A DNA stretch of 15,214 bases, from contig DAHVQS010000047.1 of the NCBI GenBank assembly GCA_027317645.1, positions 1 through 15,214 on the forward strand, in the 5' to 3' direction. Source of the DNA: Paenalcaligenes sp021793095. Its GTDB lineage: Bacteria > Pseudomonadota > Gammaproteobacteria > Burkholderiales > Burkholderiaceae_B. Position 1 is the first letter of the stretch. Every line of letters begins with the position of its first letter. Position numbers and translations under genes: made by a program. The notes under the pieces were generated by a model. That model ran no database searches and was not told where the DNA came from. It saw only the letters and a program-made list of their open reading frames with translations. Of this stretch, positions 7,482 to 14,524 are shown in pieces.

Positions 7482-7520
7482 GAAAAAGAATGCCCCGCAA
7501 TGTCGTGACACCACGGGGCA
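7482..7520 (-). terminator. terminator-like hairpin between the Tim44-like gene and ubiJ
   Basis: On the minus strand TGCCCCG and CGGGGCA form a seven-base-pair GC-rich stem (7491-7520), with inner TGTC/GACA complementarity in the loop, followed by ATTCTTTTTC (7482-7491). This resembles a rho-independent terminator. It ends only about 16 bases before the ubiJ start, so it may end or attenuate transcription coming from the upstream gene. Confidence 0.55.
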
Positions 7521-7552
7521 GATCAACGTCCAGCAGCAACGATTGAGTCGGA

Positions 7553-8557
7553 TTAGTGATGATCCGGCATTTGTTGGATGCCAGCGACCAACCAACCGGT
7601 GCCCTCAGCCTTAAGGAGGTTCCAGACCTCTTCGAAGCGTGTTGCCTCGGGATGACTGCCCTCACGCAGCATGCCAGAATAGCGCACACTGGCTAAGAAG
7701 CCATCCTCAAACTTTTCGATGCCCATCAACTCGGCATTGAGCAGTACAATCTCAGTGTGATTGGTTTGGCTCTGCGCATTGGCCAATATCGCCGGTTGTA
7801 GCTCTTTGAATAAATCATCCGTCAAGAGCTGCTGCAGTCCTTGGGCATCGCCCCGGTCCCACAATTGCTGGATGTGCGCAAATTGCTTTTTAGCATTGTC
7901 CAAAAATGCAGGCACATCAAAATCCTGGGGAATAAACCAGCTAGAATCCTCAGTCGACTCGGTATTGTTAACCTCGCGCGCCTGCCCATCAATAGTCATT
8001 GGGCTTGGGCTGCTCGCCCCACCATAAGTACCCGATGCCGCATGATTTTGACGATAGCTATGGCCACCATAACTGCCCCCACCTGAGTGGTTGCCGCGCG
8101 TCGCCCCGAGCGGTTGAGCTGCTCCGCCTCGCAACACTCGGAATAACCAACGTGCGATAAAGACCACCGCTAAAATCAACACCAAGCTGGAAATCAGCTC
8201 TAAGAAAGCCCCAGATAACCCCAAACTAGACAATAAGGCAGCAATCCCTAAGCCAGCGGCAATCCCAGCGATGGGCCCCAAGAAACGGGAAAATCCGCTG
8301 CGTGCAGCAGCATTTTGAGCGCCCGCCTGTTGTCGGGTGGACGCGGCGGATGACCCCTGTTGTTGGCGTGACGAAGAAGCCGCCGCGGGTGGCTTAACTG
8401 CCTGACGCTGCTTCATGATGTTAGAGGATTGACGCCCAAAACTACGCATCCCACCGAAACGTTGTGCCTGAGCATCAAATGAGATGGCAATAAACATAAG
8501 CGTAGTAACTGCGAGTGCAAAAAGCAGCACAGCACGTGATAAACGCCTTGAAACCAT
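7553..8557 (-). CDS. Tim44-like domain membrane protein
   Basis: The 334-residue product starts with a signal peptide or anchor (1-31; basic start, hydrophobic core, AQA at 30-32 as a possible cleavage site). A Gln/Ser/Ala-rich low-complexity linker follows (40-88), then a Gly/Ala-rich hydrophobic segment (92-115), a second membrane span (117-139) and a Gly/Ser/His-rich linker (143-183). The C-terminal domain (about 212-330) carries FDVPAFLDNAKKQFAHIQQLWDRGD (213-237) and a beta-rich end with RFEEVWNLLKAEGTGWLVAGIQQ, the pattern of bacterial Tim44-like domains. The biochemical role in bacteria is unsettled. It sits between ubiE and ubiJ in the same orientation. The start has a clear AGGAG Shine-Dalgarno. 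Family assignment is good; any link to ubiquinone synthesis is an inference from position. Confidence 0.85.
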   Translation of the reverse strand: MVSRRLSRAVLLFALAVTTLMFIAISFDAQAQRFGGMRSFGRQSSNIMKQRQAVKPPAAASSSRQQQGSSAASTRQQAGAQNAAARSGFSRFLGPIAGIAAGLGIAALLSSLGLSGAFLELISSLVLILAVVFIARWLFRVLRGGAAQPLGATRGNHSGGGSYGGHSYRQNHAASGTYGGASSPSPMTIDGQAREVNNTESTEDSSWFIPQDFDVPAFLDNAKKQFAHIQQLWDRGDAQGLQQLLTDDLFKELQPAILANAQSQTNHTEIVLLNAELMGIEKFEDGFLASVRYSGMLREGSHPEATRFEEVWNLLKAEGTGWLVAGIQQMPDHH

Positions 8558-8596
8558 AAGAACTCCTATGCGTAAAGCCTGGTTTTATTAAAGCTT

Positions 8597-8624
8597 TGCA
8601 CTGGTTGTGCAGGGGACATACCCC
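8597..8624 (-). other. two adjacent hairpins in the leader of the Tim44-like gene
   Basis: TGCAC-TGGTT-GTGCA (8597-8611) and GGGG-ACATA-CCCC (8612-8624) are perfect five- and four-pair stems with five-base loops and no gap between them. If the promoter at 8635-8664 is used, the mRNA would begin within a few bases of the G/C stem, placing both hairpins at the 5' end of the leader. Neither is followed by a T tract, so they do not look like a terminator for ubiE. Confidence 0.5.
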
Positions 8625-8634
8625 AAAAGCCAAT

Positions 8635-8664
8635 ACTATACCGCGCTTTAGTGATTTGTTTTAA
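8635..8664 (-). promoter_or_regulatory. candidate promoter for the Tim44-like gene
   Basis: On the minus strand TTAAAA (8664-8659) and TATAGT (8640-8635) are separated by 18 bases. The matches to consensus are four and five of six. It lies in the 112-base gap after ubiE and about 80 bases before the Tim44-like start. Confidence 0.35.
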
Positions 8665-8669
8665 CCGTA

Positions 8670-9461
8670 TCAAGATGCATCTAAACGCACACCCTCGTGC
8701 AGCGCCACCACACCCGCGGTCAAGTTAAAGTATTGTACCCGCTCAAAACCAACCTCGCGCATCATCTCGGCCAGCGTCTCTTGATCAGGATGCATGCGGA
8801 TAGACTCAGCCAAATAACGGTAACTGTCCTCATCACTGGCTACCATACGGCCCAAGCGAGGCAAAATATTAAATGAGTACCAGTCATAAGCCGGTGCCAA
8901 TGGTCGCGCCACCTGTGAAAACTCGAGCACCAGCAAACGCCCGCCCGGCTTGAGTACACGATACATCTCGGCCAATGCGACCTCTTTGTGGGTCATATTG
9001 CGCAAACCAAAAGCAACCGTCACGCGATCAAAATAGGCAGTAGGAAAGGGTAGCTTTTCTGCATCACATACGGCAGTGGGCACTACCAGCCCCTGATCAA
9101 GTAAGCGATCTCGGCCTACAGCCAGCATGGATGAATTAATATCCGTCAACCAGGCCTCGCCCTGCGCCCCTACCCGAGGCGCAAAAGCGCGCACCAAATC
9201 GCCTGTGCCCCCTGCAATATCTAATACCCGCATGCCTGGACGCACCGCGGCACGCTCGATGGTGAAACGCTTCCAGAGGCGATGTAATCCACCCGACATG
9301 AGATCGTTCATCACGTCATAACGCTGGGCGACAGAGTGAAATACCTGCGCCACTTCACGCGATTTTTGAGCCGCATCAATGGTCTTGAAACCAAAGTGTG
9401 TCTGCTCTGTCGTTGTCGCGTCAGAATCCGTGTGGTGAGGCCGTTGTGTATTGTTATCCAT
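8670..9461 (-). CDS. ubiE: UbiE, ubiquinone/menaquinone C-methyltransferase
   Basis: UbiE carries out the SAM-dependent C-methylation of the benzoquinol intermediate in ubiquinone synthesis (and of demethylmenaquinol in organisms that make menaquinone). The 263-residue product has the two family signatures: YDVMNDLMSGGLHRLWK (48-64) and RNMTHKEVALAEMYRVLKPGGRLLVLEFS (154-182). The SAM-binding motif is VLDIAGGTGDLV (79-90), followed by TDINSSML (106-113) and DAEKLPFP (133-140). The first 24 residues are polar, His/Thr-rich and probably disordered, as often seen in this family. The gene is divergent from phoB and heads the minus-strand series ubiE, Tim44-like, ubiJ, ubiB, rfaE2. No menaquinone gene is visible here, so a ubiquinone role is most likely. 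Confidence 0.96.
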   Translation of the reverse strand: MDNNTQRPHHTDSDATTTEQTHFGFKTIDAAQKSREVAQVFHSVAQRYDVMNDLMSGGLHRLWKRFTIERAAVRPGMRVLDIAGGTGDLVRAFAPRVGAQGEAWLTDINSSMLAVGRDRLLDQGLVVPTAVCDAEKLPFPTAYFDRVTVAFGLRNMTHKEVALAEMYRVLKPGGRLLVLEFSQVARPLAPAYDWYSFNILPRLGRMVASDEDSYRYLAESIRMHPDQETLAEMMREVGFERVQYFNLTAGVVALHEGVRLDAS

Positions 9462-9484
9462 AATGTTTATCGTACCCTAGTTTT

Positions 9485-9549
9485 GATACCCAGATGCGCC
9501 ACCGGATACCGCTGAATGCCATAGCGCCTCATCATGTCATGAGGATACC
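9485..9549. repeat. three GATACC direct repeats with a nearby palindrome
   Basis: GATACC occurs at 9485-9490, 9505-9510 and 9544-9549, with starts 20 and 39 bases apart, close to two and four helical turns. The last two copies are preceded by G. Between copies two and three, CCTCAT (9527-9532) and ATGAGG (9539-9544) form an inverted repeat around six bases. All lie within the ubiE-phoB intergenic region, near the ubiE start. They may be binding sites; six-base words can also recur by chance. Confidence 0.35.
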
Positions 9550-9575
9550 TTTTATGTTAAACGAAAAAGCCCCTC

Positions 9576-9593
9576 CTGACATAATAATGCAAC
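9576..9593 (+). promoter_or_regulatory. weak Pho-box-like site upstream of phoB
   Basis: CTGACAT, four bases AATA, then ATGCAAC have the 7-4-7 layout of a PhoB half-site pair. The first half matches CTGTCAT at six of seven positions; the second matches only about four. It lies about 140 bases before the phoB start. PhoB commonly activates its own operon, which makes the place plausible, but the second half is poor. Confidence 0.25.
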
Positions 9594-9732
9594 AAACTTG
9601 TTTTACACTATCGCTGCCCGACAGTCGGCGCCCCCTGAAAGCATGAGTTTTTTGGTGTACTATCCGAGCTGTCAGTCCCTTGGGCAGGTTTACCGTTGCA
9701 CTCGACGGCTTATTCAATACGCTATATGCACT

Positions 9733-10422
9733 ATGAAAACCACTATACTTGTTATCGAAGACGAGCCTGCGATCCAAGAGCTCATCGCAGTGAATCTTCG
9801 CCTGGCAGGCTTTGAGGTACAATTGGCGGACACTGCCGAACAAGCCCAACACTTGATTCAGCAGGCCTTACCGGACCTCATCCTACTCGACTGGATGCTC
9901 CCTGGCACACCGGGCATCCAATATGCCAAAGAGCTACGTGCCGATCCTCGCACGCGGCAAACACCCATCATCATGCTCACCGCAAAAGGGGCTGAGGAAG
10001 ATCGCGTCATCGGACTTGAAACCGGTGCTGATGATTACATCACCAAACCTTTTTCACCCAAAGAATTACGGGCCCGTATCAATGCTGTTTTACGGCGCGT
10101 TGCGCCGCAGCTCGCCGATGAACCCGTGACCATCGGTACCCTGAGCCTCGATCCGAGCACCCATCGCGTCCAGGCCGATGGCCAAAACCTGCGATTGGGC
10201 CCCACGGAATTCCGCTTACTGCACTTTTTTATGGTGCATCCCGAACGCGTCTTTAGCCGGACACAACTATTGGACAATATTTGGGGGGATCACGTATTTA
10301 TTGAGGAAAGGACTGTAGATGTTCATATCCGCCGACTACGCAAAGCCTTATCCCCCACCGGCCACGATCAACATATAGAAACCGTCCGTGGCGCGGGCTA
10401 CCGCTTTGCAACCCAATCTTAA
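9733..10422 (+). CDS. phoB: phosphate regulon response regulator PhoB
   Basis: PhoB is the DNA-binding response regulator of phosphate starvation, phosphorylated by PhoR and binding Pho boxes. The 229-residue product has a receiver domain (1-120) with acidic Glu9/Asp10, phospho-acceptor Asp53 in LLDWMLPG, Thr83 in MLTAKG and Lys105 in YITKPFSPKEL. The OmpR/PhoB winged-helix domain (about 130-228) has LRLGPTEFRLLHFFMVHPERVFSRTQLLD and the recognition region ERTVDVHIRRLRKAL (192-206). MLPGTPGI and GADDYITKPFSPKEL are particularly PhoB-like. ATG 9733 gives the usual family length; in-frame extension upstream to 9598 adds 45 residues with no family resemblance. No clear Shine-Dalgarno precedes it. 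phoR follows after 23 bases. Confidence 0.93.
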   Translation: MKTTILVIEDEPAIQELIAVNLRLAGFEVQLADTAEQAQHLIQQALPDLILLDWMLPGTPGIQYAKELRADPRTRQTPIIMLTAKGAEEDRVIGLETGADDYITKPFSPKELRARINAVLRRVAPQLADEPVTIGTLSLDPSTHRVQADGQNLRLGPTEFRLLHFFMVHPERVFSRTQLLDNIWGDHVFIEERTVDVHIRRLRKALSPTGHDQHIETVRGAGYRFATQS

Positions 10423-10445
10423 TCACCCTGCACGGCATCACCGAG

Positions 10446-11771
10446 ATGAACAAAACCCATAGCACCTTACTGATTTTAGCTGTTGGCGCTTGGCTCTTAG
10501 GGTTATGGTTAGGCCCCACCACGGGGTGGGCGATCTTTGCCTTGGGGTTGCTGCTCATGGTGCTCATCAGTGGCCATCAACTGCAGCAAATCAATCGCTG
10601 GGTCCGCAATGTTCACCAACCCCCACCTGCCAGTGTCGGCCCTTGGGATCATATTTTGGCACCCATTTACCGACAATTAAAACAAAATCGTCTGCAAATA
10701 CACCAGCTCAAAAGCCAGGTAGATGCCATCATCATGGCTGCTGAGGCATTGCCGGACGGCACCCTCACCTTGGATGAGGATTTTCGCATCCAATGGTGTA
10801 ACCAAACAGCCAGCGCACATTTGGGCCTCAACCTGGCCACCGATCGTAACCACCCAATCTTTCATATTGTCCGCCATCCCGAATTCATCCACTATGTGCA
10901 AAGCAAAAAATGGGATGATTCGTTATTACTGCAAAACCATCAACCCGGGCAGCAGCGTTCGCTGCTCATCCATATCTCACAATACGGTATTGGCCAATAT
11001 ATTTTGGTCAGCCGTGACATCACACAGCTAGAGCGGCTGGAACGGGCCCGCAAGGACTTTGTGGCCAATGTCTCGCACGAGCTGCGTACACCCCTAACCG
11101 TTTTATACGGGTTCATTGAAACCCTACATGAAACCTCACTCGATGAGCTAGACCAAGCGCAGCGCCAAGAATACCTGCGCTTGATGATGGAACAGGCCGA
11201 GCATATGCGTGCCCTTGTGTCTGATCTGCTCACCCTGTCCGCCCTGGAATCCACCCCAGGAAATGAACATGTGCCCGTGGCCGTTGGATCGGTGCTTCAG
11301 CAGGCTATCCAACAAGGCCAAGCACTCTCACAAGGTCGGCATCATTTTCACATGGAGATTGATGACGGCTTAAATATAATGGGTGCCGAGACCGAACTCA
11401 GTTCGGCCTTTAGCAATCTGATTAATAATGCAGTGCGTTATACCCCTAAGGGCGGTAAAATCACTATCTACTGGCAACAAACCGCCGCTGGCGAGGCTCT
11501 TTTCAAGGTCAAAGACTCTGGCATCGGCATTGCCCCAGAAGATATCCCCCGCCTGACCGAACGCTTTTACCGCGCCGATCGTGCGCGTTCTCGGGCCACG
11601 GGCGGGACCGGTCTAGGATTAGCCATTGCCAAACATGTCGCCGCACGACATCAGGCCCACCTCGCCATCCATAGCGAGCTCAATCAGGGCAGCTGTTTTA
11701 GCCTGCGATTTCCCGCACACCACGTCGCGCACACCACACAGCTTGGCCCCACTGCAACACCTATCGATTAA
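10446..11771 (+). CDS. phoR: phosphate regulon sensor histidine kinase PhoR
   Basis: PhoR is the inner-membrane histidine kinase/phosphatase partner of PhoB and responds to the state of the Pst phosphate transporter through PhoU. The 441-residue product has two closely spaced membrane segments at the N-terminus (about 7-23 and 26-42) with almost no periplasmic loop, typical of PhoR. A linker is followed by a PAS-like domain (about 92-190, DGTLTLDEDFRIQWCNQTASAHLGL). The H-box FVANVSHELRTPLTVL has His211. ATP-binding boxes follow: N (NLINNAVRYTPKGG, 324-337), G1 (DSGIGI, 357-362), F (FYRADRARS, 374-382) and G2 (GTGLGLAI, 387-394). All catalytic residues look intact. It follows phoB closely; phoU and pst genes are not in this window. 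Confidence 0.93.
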   Translation: MNKTHSTLLILAVGAWLLGLWLGPTTGWAIFALGLLLMVLISGHQLQQINRWVRNVHQPPPASVGPWDHILAPIYRQLKQNRLQIHQLKSQVDAIIMAAEALPDGTLTLDEDFRIQWCNQTASAHLGLNLATDRNHPIFHIVRHPEFIHYVQSKKWDDSLLLQNHQPGQQRSLLIHISQYGIGQYILVSRDITQLERLERARKDFVANVSHELRTPLTVLYGFIETLHETSLDELDQAQRQEYLRLMMEQAEHMRALVSDLLTLSALESTPGNEHVPVAVGSVLQQAIQQGQALSQGRHHFHMEIDDGLNIMGAETELSSAFSNLINNAVRYTPKGGKITIYWQQTAAGEALFKVKDSGIGIAPEDIPRLTERFYRADRARSRATGGTGLGLAIAKHVAARHQAHLAIHSELNQGSCFSLRFPAHHVAHTTQLGPTATPID

Positions 11772-11792
11772 ATTTTATTTCTGGATTCAACG

Positions 11793-12224
11793 ATGAGCAC
11801 AACACAAGCCCTTTCTCCTTTTCATCTTGCCTTTCCTGTTCACAGCCTCAAAGAAGCCCGCTCTTTTTATGGCGATATACTCGGCTGCGCCGAAGGCCGC
11901 TCTAGCCCCGAGTGGATTGATTTTAATTTTTATGGGCATCAAATCGTTGCGCACCTGGCGCCCGAAGAATGCCAACCCACACAAACCAGCGAGGTCGATA
12001 ACGAACAAGTGCCGGTACGCCATTTTGGCATCGTGATGGACATGTCAAGCTGGCAAACATTGGCAGACCGCCTACAAGCGCAGGGGCTCGACTTTATCAT
12101 CGCCCCCACCATTCGCTTCAAAGGGCAGCCCGGAGAGCAGGCCACGATGTTCTTGCGCGATCCCTCAGGCAATGCCTTAGAGTTCAAAGCCTTTAAAGAC
12201 CTGAGCGCATTATTTGCTAAATAA
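11793..12224 (+). CDS. VOC-family (glyoxalase/extradiol dioxygenase fold) protein
   Basis: The 143-residue product is a single-subunit vicinal-oxygen-chelate fold protein. It starts with PFHLAFPVHSLKEARSFYGDILGC (9-32), the usual first beta-alpha unit, and ends with FLRDPSGNALEFKAF (120-134). Potential metal ligands in typical places are His11, His77 (VRHFGIVM) and Glu130. VOC proteins include lyases, isomerases, dioxygenases and antibiotic-resistance proteins, and the substrate cannot be told from sequence alone. It follows phoR by 21 bases on the same strand and ends before a terminator candidate, so it is probably the third gene of the phoBR transcript. Whether it responds to phosphate is unknown. 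Confidence 0.85.
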   Translation: MSTTQALSPFHLAFPVHSLKEARSFYGDILGCAEGRSSPEWIDFNFYGHQIVAHLAPEECQPTQTSEVDNEQVPVRHFGIVMDMSSWQTLADRLQAQGLDFIIAPTIRFKGQPGEQATMFLRDPSGNALEFKAFKDLSALFAK

Positions 12225-12279
12225 AATACGCATAGCTGGCAGCAACCGCAGCCCTAATTGGCTCAGTGACTACGCGCAT

Positions 12280-12312
12280 CCCGTCTATAAAAACAAACGA
12301 TAGGCGGGATTT
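12280..12312 (+). terminator. rho-independent terminator after phoB-phoR-VOC
   Basis: CCCGTCTAT (12280-12288) pairs with ATAGGCGGG (12300-12308) over nine positions with a single T-G wobble, an 11-base A-rich loop, then ATTTT. This suits termination on the plus strand. It overlaps the last codons of the converging ilvA gene, so the stem is encoded partly by ilvA coding sequence. Confidence 0.55.
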
Positions 12313-13793
12313 TGCGTCTCATTCCAATAAGGATAGCCGAGCTCATTTAAAAACTTTTTAAGCTCTTTTTTATCACTGGGTGGGACCTGTATACCCACCA
12401 ACGTGCGGGCATAATCGCCACCGTAATTACGATACTGAAACAGGCTAATATTCCAAGCAGGGTGCATACAGCTTAAAAAGCGACGCAGTGCCCCAGGACG
12501 TTCGGGAAACACAAAACGATACAGCTCTTCGTGCTCAGCCAGCTCTGAGCGCCCCCCCACCATATAACGCAAATGACTCTTAGCCATCTCATTGTCCGTC
12601 AAATTAATGGTGGGAAACCCTTGATCAATAAAATTCTGCTCCAACGCAGTGATTTCAGCCTCGGACTGTATTTGGAGGCCAACAAAAACATGGGCGGTAT
12701 GAGGATCCGAAATACGGTAATTAAACTCAGTGACCGAACGCTCGCCCAGCGCCTCACACAAACGTAAAAAACTCCCGCGTTCCTCGGGTAAACTGACGGC
12801 AAACAACGCCTCACGAGCCAAGCCCACATCAGCGCGCTCAGCCACAAAACGCAGCCTATCAAAATTCATATTCGCGCCAGAAGTGATCGCCACAAAAGTA
12901 CGGCCATGGCAGCCATGCTCACGGATATATTTTTTAGCCCCCGCCACCGCCAGCGCCCCAGCAGGCTCAAGCACACTGCGCGTATCCTGAAATACATCCT
13001 TGATAGCCGCGCACACCGCATCGGTATCTACCTGCACAAAATCATCGACAAACTTGCGCGCCAGCTTAAACGTCTTGGCCCCTACCTCTTTGACTGCCGT
13101 ACCATCAGAAAATAAACCCACCTCTTTTAAAACCACTCGGCGCTTGGCACGCACACTGCGCTCCATCGCATTAGAATCCTCAGTCTGGACCCCAATAATC
13201 TTGATCTCTGGCCGCAACTGCTTGATATAAGCCGCCACTCCTGCAATTAAGCCGCCCCCACCAATGGGGACAAAAACCGCATCAATAGGACCGGGATGCT
13301 GATGCAAAATCTCCATCCCAATAGTGCCTTGGCCAGCAATCACATCCTCATCATCAAAAGGATGCACAAAAGTCAGCCCCTCCTCTTGCTCTAGCGTCAC
13401 CGCATGCTCATAAGCATCAGTGAAACTATCGCCCACCAACACCACCTCGCCGCCCAAATTGCGCACAGCATCAATCTTTAGCTGCGGGGTCGTCACCGGC
13501 ATCACAATCACCGCCCGTGCCCCCAAACGACTGGCCGAATAAGCCACCCCTTGGGCGTGATTACCCGCCGAAGCAGCAATCACCCCACGCCTGAGCTCCT
13601 CGGCCGGCATATTCGCCATTTTGTTATAAGCGCCCCGCAATTTAAAACTAAAAACGGACAGCTGATCTTCGCGTTTTAATAAAATGCGATTATTTAAACG
13701 GGCAGAAGCCAAAGGGGCCAGCTCTAAAGGAGTTTCGGTAACGACGTCATAGACCTTGGACGTCAAAATACGTTTTAAGTAGTCATTAGACAT
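12285..13793 (-). CDS. ilvA: threonine ammonia-lyase, biosynthetic (threonine deaminase) IlvA
   Basis: IlvA converts threonine to 2-oxobutanoate and ammonia, the committed step to isoleucine; the biosynthetic form is inhibited by isoleucine and relieved by valine through its regulatory domain. The 502-residue product has the PLP fold-type II catalytic domain (1-320): Lys51 in FSFKLRGAYNKM is the PLP lysine, SAGNHAQG (75-82), the PLP-phosphate loop GGGGLIAG (178-185) and SGANMNFDRLRF (305-316). Two ACT-like domains follow (about 326-400, ALFAVSLPEERGSFLRLCEALG; and 422-495, ELYRFVFPERPGALRRFL), so this is the long, allosteric form and not the short catabolic TdcB. The ATG has no clear Shine-Dalgarno and is preceded by an unusual pyrimidine-rich leader. 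No other ilv gene is adjacent. Confidence 0.96.
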   Translation of the reverse strand: MSNDYLKRILTSKVYDVVTETPLELAPLASARLNNRILLKREDQLSVFSFKLRGAYNKMANMPAEELRRGVIAASAGNHAQGVAYSASRLGARAVIVMPVTTPQLKIDAVRNLGGEVVLVGDSFTDAYEHAVTLEQEEGLTFVHPFDDEDVIAGQGTIGMEILHQHPGPIDAVFVPIGGGGLIAGVAAYIKQLRPEIKIIGVQTEDSNAMERSVRAKRRVVLKEVGLFSDGTAVKEVGAKTFKLARKFVDDFVQVDTDAVCAAIKDVFQDTRSVLEPAGALAVAGAKKYIREHGCHGRTFVAITSGANMNFDRLRFVAERADVGLAREALFAVSLPEERGSFLRLCEALGERSVTEFNYRISDPHTAHVFVGLQIQSEAEITALEQNFIDQGFPTINLTDNEMAKSHLRYMVGGRSELAEHEELYRFVFPERPGALRRFLSCMHPAWNISLFQYRNYGGDYARTLVGIQVPPSDKKELKKFLNELGYPYWNETQNPAYRLFL

Positions 13794-13869
13794 AACGGGT
13801 CAAACCATGCAGGGGAAAACTCAAAAAAAAGCGAGAAAAACGCCAAGATAAAGAAAAAAAGAATAACAC
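13786..13869 (-). other. possible short leader ORF upstream of and overlapping ilvA
   Basis: A 27-codon open frame begins at GTG (13869) and ends at a TAA (13788-13786) eight bases into ilvA, in a different frame. Its product would be hydrophobic and Phe/Leu-rich (about nine Phe and five Leu), largely because the leader RNA is a run of U and C. A second tiny frame, ATG-GTT-TGA (13808-13800), sits seven bases before the ilvA start. Leader peptides rich in branched-chain residues control some ilv operons, but the T-run alone would produce this composition, and no strong ribosome site is seen. Confidence 0.2.
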
Positions 13870-13953
13870 AGCCACCCAGAGTGCCCCAATCTACCCCCAA
13901 GCAATGTACACTTTAGCCTTATTCTTTACGCACATAATTATTGGCACGCACAG
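13794..13953. promoter_or_regulatory. divergent ilvA / YqaA-like intergenic region
   Basis: This 160-base region must hold promoters for both diverging genes. On the minus strand TTGGGG and TATTCT, 18 bases apart (13891-13862), form a weak pair for ilvA. On the plus strand CATAAT (13933-13938) is a fair -10 for the YqaA-like gene without a good -35. Bases about 13822-13862 are purine-rich (A runs broken by G and C), giving a long U/C-rich ilvA leader; it contains GCG/CGC complementarity followed by eight U residues, a very short stem that is at best a poor attenuator. Confidence 0.4.
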
Positions 13954-14502
13954 ATGATTGAAGCTTGGGTCCAAGACCTGGTTAATTGGATTTTAGTCAC
14001 CTTTGCTCTACCAGAAGTGGGGCTAAGCGCCATTTTTGTGGTGAGCTTTGTTTCTGCCACCCTACTGCCGTTGGGCTCCGAACCCGCCGTCTTTGGCTAC
14101 GTGTCGCTTGTACCCAACATGTTTTGGCCAGCAGTACTGGTGGCCACCGTCGGCAACACTCTTGGCGGCCTCACCAGCTATTGGACCGGACTATTAGCCC
14201 AAAAAGGCTACCAACACTGGCGAGAAAACCACCCCGACGAAACCGCCGAAAGCGACTACGGCAAAAAAACCGCTGGCCGCTGGCACACCCTCATCAATCG
14301 GTGGCTAGAACGCTTTGGCCCCCCAGCACTCTTATTATCATGGCTGCCCATCGTCGGCGACCCCCTATGCGCACTGGCCGGCTGGGTACGCCTACCACTC
14401 ATACCCAGCACCCTATACATGGCCATAGGCAAATTTTTACGCTACGTCATCATGACAACCTTCTTAATCTGGATAGCCCCCTACCTGGGCCTAGACATCT
14501 AA
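13954..14502 (+). CDS. YqaA/DedA-like integral membrane protein
   Basis: The 182-residue product is a small polytopic membrane protein of the VTT/DedA (SNARE-associated) superfamily, closest in look to YqaA. Hydrophobic segments lie at about 22-40, 44-66, 68-83, 122-145 and 152-177. Conserved-looking stretches are SATLLPLGSEPAVFGY (34-49), GNTLGGLTSYWTG (67-79) and RFGPPALLLSWLPIVGDPLCALAGWVR (120-146), the last corresponding to the DedA pattern G-x-P-x-x-x-G-D/R with a re-entrant helix. DedA-superfamily members include undecaprenyl-phosphate and phospholipid flippases or scramblases; YqaA itself has no settled function. The coding sequence is markedly C- and A-rich on its own strand compared with genes at the left of the window. 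It converges with apt, 22 bases apart. Confidence 0.8.
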   Translation: MIEAWVQDLVNWILVTFALPEVGLSAIFVVSFVSATLLPLGSEPAVFGYVSLVPNMFWPAVLVATVGNTLGGLTSYWTGLLAQKGYQHWRENHPDETAESDYGKKTAGRWHTLINRWLERFGPPALLLSWLPIVGDPLCALAGWVRLPLIPSTLYMAIGKFLRYVIMTTFLIWIAPYLGLDI

Positions 14503-14524
14503 ACCCAAACAGACCCCAAATAGG

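Noticed and set aside
9598..9732. 45-residue N-terminal extension of PhoB
   Set aside because: The extension starts at a TTG and has no receiver-domain resemblance; ATG 9733 gives the standard PhoB length.
13800..13870. Intrinsic attenuator in the ilvA leader
   Set aside because: The T run is long, but the preceding stem would be only three or four pairs, too weak to call a terminator.
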